Origin: Phycicoccus sp. CSK15P-2
GTDB taxonomy: Bacteria > Actinomycetota > Actinomycetes > Actinomycetales > Dermatophilaceae
Direction: 5' to 3'
Length of the DNA stretch: 64,000 bases
Assembly (NCBI RefSeq): GCF_016888005.1
Contig: NZ_JAFDVE010000024.1
Coordinates: 1 to 64,000, forward strand
Shown: positions 52,734 to 64,000 of the stretch, piece by piece
How the letters are laid out: each line of letters begins with the position of its first letter
How positions within the stretch are numbered: the stretch's first letter is position 1
Notes under the pieces: generated by a model
What the model was told of the DNA's origin: nothing
What the model saw: the letters and a program-made list of their open reading frames with translations, nothing else
The model's database searches: none
Translations under genes and position numbers: made by a program

Positions 52734-54023
52734 ATGGCGAGCGTCGGACGGACCGTGCAGTCGGCGATCTACCGCGCGGGCTCGTTCGGCCGCCGCCCGA
52801 CGGTCCCCACCGACGGGGGGCAGCTGGAGACCGCCGCCGAGAGGGCGATGTCCCGCCGCGCGTTCGGCTACGTCGCGGGCTCGGCGGGCGGTGAGGCCAC
52901 CGCCCGCGCCAACCGTGCGGCCTTCGACCGCTGGAGCATCGTGCCCCGGGTGCTCGCCGGCACCCCCGAGCGCGACCTCGGGGTCGAGCTCCTCGGCCGC
53001 CGGCACGACCTGCCGCTGCTCCTCTCGCCCATCGGTGTGCTGTCCTCGGCCCACGAGGACGCGGACGTCGGGGCGGCCCGGGCCGGACGCACGGCCGGGA
53101 TGACCCCCGTGCTCAGCACCCAGGCGTCCCGCCCCATGGAGGAGGTCGCGGCCGCGCTCGGCGGCAGCGACTTCTGGTACCAGCTCTACTGGAGCAGCGA
53201 CGACGACCTCGCGGCGAGCCTGGTCTCGCGCGCGGAGGCGTGCGGCGCCGAGGCACTCGTCGTCACGCTCGACACCGCCTACCTCGGCTGGCGCCCCCGG
53301 GACCTCGACCTCGGGCACCTGCCGTTCGCCCGGGGCGAGGGCATCGCGCAGTACACCTCCGACCCGGTCTTCCGCCGCCTCGTCGAGGCCCGGGTGGCCG
53401 CCTCCGCCGGCACGGACCCCGGACCGCAGCCCCGCCCGACCCCGGCCGCGGTCCGCACCCTGCTCGCGATGAGCCGCAACCACCCGGGCCCCACCCGTGA
53501 CAACGTCCGCTCCCCGGTGCCGCGCGCCGCCGTCGAGACGTTCCTCGACGTGTTCTCCAACCCGTCGCTCACCTGGGACGACGTCCCGCGGCTGCGGGAG
53601 ATGACGTCCCTGCCGGTCGTCCTCAAAGGCCTGCTTCACCCCGACGACGCCACCCGCGCGGTCGAGGCCGGCGTCGACGGCGTCTGGGTGTCGAACCACG
53701 GTGGGCGTCAGGTCGACCGCTCGGTCGGTGCGCTCGACGCCCTCCCCGGCGTCGTCGACGCCGTCCGCGCCACCGGCTCCGCCGTGCCGGTGCTCTTCGA
53801 CAGCGGCGTCCGCTCCGGCGCCGACGCCTTCGTCGCCCTGGCCCTCGGCGCGAGCGCGGTCGGCATCGGCCGGCCGTACGTCTACGGTCTCGCGCTGGCC
53901 GGCGAGCCCGGGGCCGCCGAGGTCCTGCGGCACATCGCCGCCGAGCTCGACCTCACGATGGGGCTCGCGGGGTGCCCCACACTCGCCGACGTCACCCGCG
54001 ACCGGCTCCGGACCTCACCCTGA
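52734..54023 (+). CDS. FMN-dependent alpha-hydroxy-acid dehydrogenase (lactate oxidase/monooxygenase type)
   Basis: Oxidises an L-2-hydroxy acid such as lactate, using FMN. The 429-residue protein shows LLLSPIGVLSSAHEDADVGAARAG at the N-terminal side, the catalytic His H322 in VSNHGGRQVD, and the FMN phosphate motif FDSGVRSGADAFVALALGASAVGIGRPYVYG. The loop ARGEGIAQYTSDPVFRRLVEARVAASAG and overall length are closest to lactate 2-monooxygenase-like members. It stands between glgX and glgP, with its own -10; the link to glycogen may be lactate from glucose breakdown, but this is inference. Confidence 0.9.
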   Translation: MASVGRTVQSAIYRAGSFGRRPTVPTDGGQLETAAERAMSRRAFGYVAGSAGGEATARANRAAFDRWSIVPRVLAGTPERDLGVELLGRRHDLPLLLSPIGVLSSAHEDADVGAARAGRTAGMTPVLSTQASRPMEEVAAALGGSDFWYQLYWSSDDDLAASLVSRAEACGAEALVVTLDTAYLGWRPRDLDLGHLPFARGEGIAQYTSDPVFRRLVEARVAASAGTDPGPQPRPTPAAVRTLLAMSRNHPGPTRDNVRSPVPRAAVETFLDVFSNPSLTWDDVPRLREMTSLPVVLKGLLHPDDATRAVEAGVDGVWVSNHGGRQVDRSVGALDALPGVVDAVRATGSAVPVLFDSGVRSGADAFVALALGASAVGIGRPYVYGLALAGEPGAAEVLRHIAAELDLTMGLAGCPTLADVTRDRLRTSP

Positions 54024-54099
54024 GCGCATGTGCGTACGCTGGCCAGCGCACCACCGTCGCTGCGTCCGCTCCGCCTCTCCGCTCCGAAGGACGACCCCG

Positions 54100-56670
<2,571 letters not shown>

Positions 56671-56725
56671 GGCCGGCAGCCGGGACGGTCTCCCGGACGG
56701 TTGGGGTCACCCGCCACCGCCCGTG

Positions 56726-56731
56726 TAGGTT
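56726..56731 (+). promoter_or_regulatory. -10 element, leaderless glgE
   Basis: TAGGTT, 7 nt before the GTG at 56739. No consensus -35; TTGGGG at 56701 is too far. Confidence 0.5.
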
Positions 56732-56738
56732 CGTCAAG

Positions 56739-58762
<2,024 letters not shown>

Positions 58763-58766
<4 letters not shown>

Positions 58767-60514
58767 GCGTGATCCCCGGCATGGGGCACAGCACGCCGGG
58801 CCTCGGCATGAACCAGCCCGGCCTGCGGCACGACCCCGAGTGGTTCCGCACCGCCGTCTTCTACGAGGTTCTCGTGCGCGCCTTCGGCGACACGACGGGC
58901 TCCGGCGAGGGCGACTTCGCGGGCATCGTCGGCCGGCTCGACTACCTCCAGTGGCTCGGCGTCGACTGCCTGTGGCTGCCGCCGTTCTACGCGAGCCCGC
59001 TGCGGGACGGCGGCTACGACATCTCGGACTACACCCAGGTGCTCCCCGAGTTCGGGACGCTGCCGGAGTTCCGCGAGCTCATCACCCAGGCGCACGCCCG
59101 CGGCATCCGGATCGTCACCGACCTCGTGATGAACCACACGAGCGACCAGCACCCGTGGTTCCAGGCCTCGCGCAGCGACCCGGAGGGCCCGTACGGCGAC
59201 TTCTACGTGTGGTCGGACACCGACGACCGGTACACCGACGCCCGGATCATCTTCATCGACACCGAGACGTCCAACTGGACCTTCGACCCCATCCGCCGGC
59301 AGTTCTTCTGGCACCGCTTCTTCAGTCACCAGCCGGACCTCAACTTCGAGAACCCGGCCGTCCACGAGGCGATCTTCGACGTCGTCCGGTTCTGGATGGA
59401 CATGGGGATCGACGGCTTCCGGCTCGACGCCGTGCCCTACCTCTACGAGGAGGAGGGCCACAACGGCGAGAACCACCCGCGGACGCACGATTTCCTGGCG
59501 TCGCTGCGGGCCATGGTCGACACCGAGTACCCGGGACGGGTGCTGCTCGCCGAGGCGAACCAGCCCCCGAAGGACGTCGTCGACTACTTCGGCACCGAGG
59601 ACGCGCCGGAGTGCCAGATGTGCTTCCACTTCCCGGTCATGCCGATGCTCTACTACTCGCTGCGCGAGGAGAAGGCCGCCCCGATCATCGACGTCCTCGC
59701 CGACACCCCGGCCATCCCGCCCGGCACCCAGTGGGGCACGTTCCTGCGCAACCACGACGAGCTGACCCTCGAGATGGTCACGCCCGAGCAGCGCGCGGCG
59801 ATGTACGGCTGGTACGCCCCGGACCCGCGGATGCGCGCCAACGTCGGCATCCGGCGCCGGCTGGCGCCGCTGCTCGACAACAGCCGCCCCGAGATCGAGC
59901 TCATCCACGCGCTGCTGCTCTCGCTGCCCGGCTCGCCGTGCCTGTACTACGGCGACGAGATCATGATGGGCGACAACATCTGGCTCGACGACCGCGACGC
60001 CGTGCGCACCCCGATGCAGTGGACCCCCGACCGCAACGCGGGGTTCTCGACCTCCGACCCCGGCAAGCTCTACCTGCCTGTCATCCAGTCGCTCGTGCAC
60101 CACTACAACCACGTGAACGTGGAGGCCCAGATGGCCTCGGGCTCCTCGTTCCTGCACTGGGTGCGCGGCATGCTCGCGGTCCGTCGCGAGCACCCGGTGT
60201 TCGGGCTCGGCGACTTCACGGTGTGCGACTCGGCGCACGAGCGGGTGCTCGCCTACGTCCGCGTCGACACCCGCGACCGCGACGTCGAGGACCGCTCCGC
60301 GCGAGCCGTCGTGTGCGTCAACAACCTGTCGTCCCGGCCCCAGGCGACCACGGTCACCCTTCCCCCGGAGTTCGCCGGGTGGCAGACGCGAGACCTCTTC
60401 GGCGGCACCGGCTTCCCGGACATCGCCGACGACGGCACGTTCACGGTGACCCTCGGGTCGCGGGACTTCTTCTGGCTGGCTCTCGACCCGCCTCCCGGGG
60501 GCGAGCATGGCTGA
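58763..60514 (+). CDS. treS: Trehalose synthase (maltose alpha-D-glucosyltransferase)
   Basis: Interconverts trehalose and maltose, and in mycobacteria can act on glycogen. The 583-residue GH13 protein has the nucleophile D222 (DGFRLDAVPYLYEEEG), acid/base E264 (LLAEANQPP) and D332 (RNHDELTLEM). Length matches TreS without a fused kinase domain. The GTG at 58763 overlaps the glgE stop (GTGA) with GAGGAGG 5-6 nt upstream. The downstream maltokinase overlaps by 8 nt, so the two are translated together and may form the known TreS-Pep2 complex. Confidence 0.96.
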
Positions 60515-61967
60515 GATCCACCACGCGACCCTCGACCCCACGCGCATCGGTCTCGTCGAGGCCTGGATCGGCAGCCAACGCTGGTACGCCGGCCGTGGCC
60601 GCGATCCGCGGCTCCGGCTGCTTGCCGCGTGGCGTCTCGACGACCCTTCGGGTGAGGTGGGTGTCGAGACGCTCCTCGTCGCCGACGAGGGCGACCCGGG
60701 CCGGGACGACACCGTCGTCTACCAGGTGCCGCTCACCTACCGTGGCGCGCCGCTCGAGGGTGCCGAGAGCGCCCTCGTCGGCACCGCCGAGCACTCGGTG
60801 CTCGGGCGCCGCTGGGTCTACGACGCCCCGCACGACCCGGTCTACGCCGCCCAGCTGATCGAGCTCGTCCAGGGGCGCGTCCGTGCTGCGTCCTCACACC
60901 ACAGCCACGAGCCGGAGGACGCCGTCTCCGGTGTGCCGCAGCCCAGCTGGGCCGAGCCGGTCCGGGTCACGGCATCGCACGTGCTCCGCGGCGAGCAGTC
61001 GAACACCTCGGTCGTCCTCGATGCCGAGCGCGCGGACGGCACCACCGTCCCCCTCATCGTCAAGGTCTTCCGCACGCTCTCCCCCGGCGACAACCCGGAC
61101 GTCGTCCTCCAGGGCGCCCTCGTCGACGCCGGCTCGCGGCGCGTCCCGGGCGTCGTCGGTGCGGTCACGGGCGCATGGCCGCACCCGACCCCCGAGGGCG
61201 ACGTCGCCGCCACCGGCCACCTTGCCTTCGCCCAGGAGTTCCTCCCCGGGGTGCAGGACGCCTGGCGGGTCGCCCTCGCCGCGGCCGAGCGCGGAGACGA
61301 CTTCACCGGGCCGGCTCGGGACCTCGGCGCCGCGACGGCCGAGGTCCACCACAGCCTCGCCGAGGCCCTCGGGACCACCCCGACCACGGACGAGCAGGTG
61401 CGTGGCATCCTCGCCGGGATGCGCCAACGGCTCGACGCCGCCGTCACCGCCGCGCCGGAGCTCGAGGAGACCCGCCCCGCCGTCGAGGCCGTGCTCGCCG
61501 CCGCGGCCGACACCCACTGGCCGGACCTCCAGCGGGTGCACGGCGACTACCACCTCGGCCAGGTGCTGCACTCCCCCGAGCGCGGCTGGGTGCTCCTCGA
61601 CTTCGAGGGCGAGCCGCTGCGCCCACTCGCCGAGCGTTCCCTGCCGGACCAGTGGGTCCGCGACGTCGCCGGGATGCTCCGCAGCATCGACTACGCGGGA
61701 GGCTCCCGGGAGCAGGCCACCGGGTCCTCCGCCCGGGACTGGGTCGCAGCCACCCAGGAGTCGTTCCTCGACGGCTACGCGGCCGAGGTCGGCGTGGACC
61801 CGCGTTCCCTCGGGCCGCTCCTCGCCGCGTTCGAGCTCGACAAGGCGCTGTACGAGGTCGTGTACGAGGCTCGCCACCGTCCGGACTGGCTCGCGATCCC
61901 CCTGGCCGCGACCCGCCGCCTCACCGACCACTCCTCCCCCGCGACCCCGCAAGGAGACCTCTCGTGA
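60507..61967 (+). CDS. mak: Maltokinase (maltose to maltose-1-phosphate)
   Basis: ATP-dependent phosphorylation of maltose at C1, supplying GlgE. The 486-residue protein has an N-terminal cap domain (IGSQRWYAGRGRD, the conserved start) and a phosphotransferase-like core: VLRGEQSNTSVV (phosphate loop), LIVKVFRTL (Lys), the catalytic loop HGDYHLGQ (H345, D347) and metal-binding D365 in LLDFEGEPLRP. It is also called pep2. Start and stop overlap treS (8 nt) and glgB (4 nt), so all four genes form one translationally linked unit. Confidence 0.96.
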   Translation: MAEIHHATLDPTRIGLVEAWIGSQRWYAGRGRDPRLRLLAAWRLDDPSGEVGVETLLVADEGDPGRDDTVVYQVPLTYRGAPLEGAESALVGTAEHSVLGRRWVYDAPHDPVYAAQLIELVQGRVRAASSHHSHEPEDAVSGVPQPSWAEPVRVTASHVLRGEQSNTSVVLDAERADGTTVPLIVKVFRTLSPGDNPDVVLQGALVDAGSRRVPGVVGAVTGAWPHPTPEGDVAATGHLAFAQEFLPGVQDAWRVALAAAERGDDFTGPARDLGAATAEVHHSLAEALGTTPTTDEQVRGILAGMRQRLDAAVTAAPELEETRPAVEAVLAAAADTHWPDLQRVHGDYHLGQVLHSPERGWVLLDFEGEPLRPLAERSLPDQWVRDVAGMLRSIDYAGGSREQATGSSARDWVAATQESFLDGYAAEVGVDPRSLGPLLAAFELDKALYEVVYEARHRPDWLAIPLAATRRLTDHSSPATPQGDLS

Positions 61968-64000
61968 CCTCCACGCCCAGCCCCGAGATCCACGGCGCCA
62001 TCACGGCGCTCGTCCAGGGGCGCCACCAGCAGCCGCACGACCTCCTGGGGCAGCACCTCGAGCCCGGCGGCCTGCGGATCCGGGTGCTCCGGCCGATGGC
62101 CCGCTCGGTGCGGGTCCGCTTCGAGGACGGTGAGGTCCTCGACCTCGCCCACGAGGCCGAGGGCGTCTGGACGGGCGTGCGCGCGGGGCAGACCCGCACG
62201 ATGGACTACCGGCTCACGGTCGCCTGGGACGACGGCGTCGAGCACGAGCAGGACGACCCGTACCGGTTCGCCCCCACCCTCGGTGAGCTCGACCTCCACC
62301 TCGTGAACGAGGGCCGGCACGAGGAGCTGTGGACCGTCCTCGGAGCGCGGGTGCACACCTACGACGGACCGCTCGGCCAGGTCACCGGCACCTCGTTCGC
62401 CGTGTGGGCGCCCCGGGCCAAGGCCGTCCGTGTCGTCGGCGACTTCAACGGCTGGGACGGCCACGTGAACCCGATGCGCCTCATCGGCGGCAGCGGCGTC
62501 TGGGAGCTCTTCGTCCCGGGCGTCGGCGTCGGCGACGTCTACAAGTACGAGATCCGCGGGGCCGACGACGTCGTGCGCACCAAGGCCGACCCGATGGCCC
62601 GCCGCACCGAGTGCCCGCCGCGTACGGGCTCGGTCGTCGACGACTCGACGCACGCGTGGGGCGACGACGCCTGGATGGAGCAGCGCGCGGCGCGGGACCC
62701 GCACACCGGCCCGATGAGCGTCTACGAGGTACACCTCGGCTCCTGGCGGCAGGGCATGACCTACCGCGACCTCGCCGAGCACCTCGTCAACTACGTCGTG
62801 GACCTCGGCTTCACCCACGTCGAGCTCCTCCCCGTCATGGAGCACCCGTACGGGCCGTCGTGGGGCTACCAGGTCACCGGCTACTACGCCCCGACGGCTC
62901 GCTTCGGCACCCCCGACGACTTCAAGTTCCTCGTCGACACCCTCCACCAGGCCGGGATCGGCGTCATCCTCGACTGGGTGCCGGGCCACTTCCCCCGCGA
63001 CGAGTTCGCGCTCGCCCGCTTCGACGGCCTCCCGCTCTACGAGCACCCGGACCCGCGCCGTGGCGACCAGCCCGACTGGGGCACCCACGTGTTCGACTTC
63101 GGCCGGCTGGAGGTGCGCAACTTCCTCGTGGCCAACGCCGCGTACTGGCTCGAGGAGTTCCACGTCGACGGCCTGCGGGTCGACGCCGTCGCCTCGATGC
63201 TCTACCTCGACTACTCGCGCCGCGACGGCGAGTGGATCCCCAACGTGCACGGCGGCCGCGAGCACCTGGAGGCCATCGGCCTGCTCCAGGAGTCGAACGC
63301 CACCGCCTACAAGCGGGTGCCCGGCATCGTCACCGTCGCCGAGGAGTCCACGTCGTGGCCGGGCGTCACGAAGCCGACGTCCGGGGGCGGCCTCGGGTTC
63401 GGCCTGAAGTGGAACATGGGCTGGATGAACGACACGCTGCGCTACCTCCACGAGGAGCCCGTGCACCGCCAGTACCACCACAACCTCCTGACGTTCTCGC
63501 TCATGTACGCCTTCAGCGAGAACTTCGTCCTGCCCATCAGCCACGACGAGGTCGTGCACGGCAAGGGGTCGCTGCTCACGAAGATCCCGGGCGGGCGGAC
63601 CGAGCAGCTCGCGACGCTGCGGGCGTTCCTCGCCTACATGTGGTCCCACCCCGGGAAGCAGCTGCTCTTCATGGGGTGCGAGTTCGCGCAGCCGGGCGAG
63701 TGGGCCGACGGACGCTCGCTCGACTGGTGGCTGCTCGACCACGCGGCGCACTACCGCGTGCACAACCTCGTCAAGCAGCTCAACGCCACCTACCGGGCGC
63801 ACCCGGCCCTGTGGGCGATGGACAGCCACCCTGCCGGGTTCCGCTGGCTGGACGCGGACGACAACACCGGCAACCTGCTCTCCTACCTCCGTTTCGAGAA
63901 CGCCGACCAGAGCGGCGACGTCGTCGCGGTGCTCGTCAACTACAGCGGTGCCGACAAGGACTGGGTCCGGCTCGGCGTGCCGCGCAGCGGGTCGTGGGAG
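61964..64000 (+). CDS. glgB: 1,4-alpha-glucan branching enzyme (3' end outside window)
   Basis: Forms alpha-1,6 branches in glycogen by cutting and rejoining alpha-1,4 chains. The 679 codons present contain the N-terminal domain (GRHQQPHDLLGQHLE), a CBM48 domain (FAVWAPRAKAVRVVGDFNGWDG), the barrel motifs DWVPGHFPRDEFALARFDG, GLRVDAVASMLYLDYSR (nucleophile D407), TVAEESTSWPGV (acid/base E460) and ISHDEVVHGKGSLL, and part of the C-terminal sandwich. About 50 residues are missing at the 64000 edge, assuming the usual 730 or so. The GTG overlaps the maltokinase stop, with AAGGAG about 8 nt upstream. Confidence 0.96.
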   Translation, partial: MTSTPSPEIHGAITALVQGRHQQPHDLLGQHLEPGGLRIRVLRPMARSVRVRFEDGEVLDLAHEAEGVWTGVRAGQTRTMDYRLTVAWDDGVEHEQDDPYRFAPTLGELDLHLVNEGRHEELWTVLGARVHTYDGPLGQVTGTSFAVWAPRAKAVRVVGDFNGWDGHVNPMRLIGGSGVWELFVPGVGVGDVYKYEIRGADDVVRTKADPMARRTECPPRTGSVVDDSTHAWGDDAWMEQRAARDPHTGPMSVYEVHLGSWRQGMTYRDLAEHLVNYVVDLGFTHVELLPVMEHPYGPSWGYQVTGYYAPTARFGTPDDFKFLVDTLHQAGIGVILDWVPGHFPRDEFALARFDGLPLYEHPDPRRGDQPDWGTHVFDFGRLEVRNFLVANAAYWLEEFHVDGLRVDAVASMLYLDYSRRDGEWIPNVHGGREHLEAIGLLQESNATAYKRVPGIVTVAEESTSWPGVTKPTSGGGLGFGLKWNMGWMNDTLRYLHEEPVHRQYHHNLLTFSLMYAFSENFVLPISHDEVVHGKGSLLTKIPGGRTEQLATLRAFLAYMWSHPGKQLLFMGCEFAQPGEWADGRSLDWWLLDHAAHYRVHNLVKQLNATYRAHPALWAMDSHPAGFRWLDADDNTGNLLSYLRFENADQSGDVVAVLVNYSGADKDWVRLGVPRSGSWE

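Overview
The window is a high-GC, gene-dense chromosomal segment from an actinobacterium. The evidence is uniform GC-rich coding with strong third-position bias, many GTG starts, many -10 elements placed 6-8 nt before the start codon (leaderless mRNAs), a GlgE-type glucan pathway, a fused lysX, and PASTA/DUF2510 and EspC-like proteins. From memory, the order serA - ilvC/ilvN/ilvB - gatBAC - ligA - MetE-like - mnmA/iscS - etfA/etfB - glgB resembles the Rv2996c-Rv3031 region of Mycobacterium tuberculosis. Protein style (Micrococcales, perhaps Intrasporangiaceae) suggests a free-living relative; that family assignment is inference. I see no rRNA, tRNA, IS element, prophage or CRISPR array.

Layout. 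1-10221 (minus strand): branched-chain amino acid and serine synthesis. An ilvB attenuator with an 11-residue Val/Leu leader peptide precedes ilvB-ilvN-ilvC, then a DedA-type gene and serA. Upstream, ilvD overlaps a two-gene ABC exporter. 10327-13413: tspO and an MMPL exporter diverge from a marR gene. 13485-16967: a DUF2510/PASTA/excalibur protein, a histidine phosphatase, and a secreted GH16-like enzyme with FG-GAP repeats. 17131-20516: gatCAB, transcribed C-A-B. 20603-24627: a TRIC-family channel, a membrane protein, and a small type VII-secretion-like cluster (EspC-like protein, a large partner broken by an in-frame TGA, a membrane protein, two YbaB/EbfC-like proteins). 24751-29735: a VWA protein, ligA and a secreted endo/exonuclease/phosphatase-fold protein. 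29948-33738: acyl-CoA synthetase with a membrane protein, a MetE-like protein and a DUF998 protein. 33806-39587: NIPA-like transporter, lysX and an APC antiporter. 39621-44069: pirin, a small membrane protein, DksA/TraR, mnmA, cysteine desulfurase and a VOC protein. 44075-44563: a gene-free gap with a 42-bp perfect palindrome. 44564-49062: etfBA, a DUF2254 protein, an enoyl-CoA hydratase and a YbjN-like protein. 49124-50514: a ParB-like protein and a TetR gene diverging from a palindromic operator. 50525-64000 (plus strand): glycogen and trehalose metabolism - glgX, an FMN alpha-hydroxy-acid oxidase, glgP, glgE, treS, maltokinase and glgB (cut by the window end).

How the parts work together. 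IlvBN, IlvC and IlvD carry out the common steps to valine, leucine and isoleucine, and the leader peptide makes ilvB transcription respond to charged Val/Leu tRNA. The glycogen block is a full GlgE cycle: TreS converts trehalose and maltose, maltokinase makes maltose-1-phosphate, GlgE extends alpha-1,4 chains, GlgB branches them, and GlgP and GlgX degrade them. The last four genes overlap by 4-8 nt and are probably co-translated. Best leads: the leaderless ilvB attenuator, the TGA at the Trp position of a WxG motif in the type VII-like gene, the 42-bp palindrome, the TetR/ParB-like pair, and the general leaderless promoter pattern.
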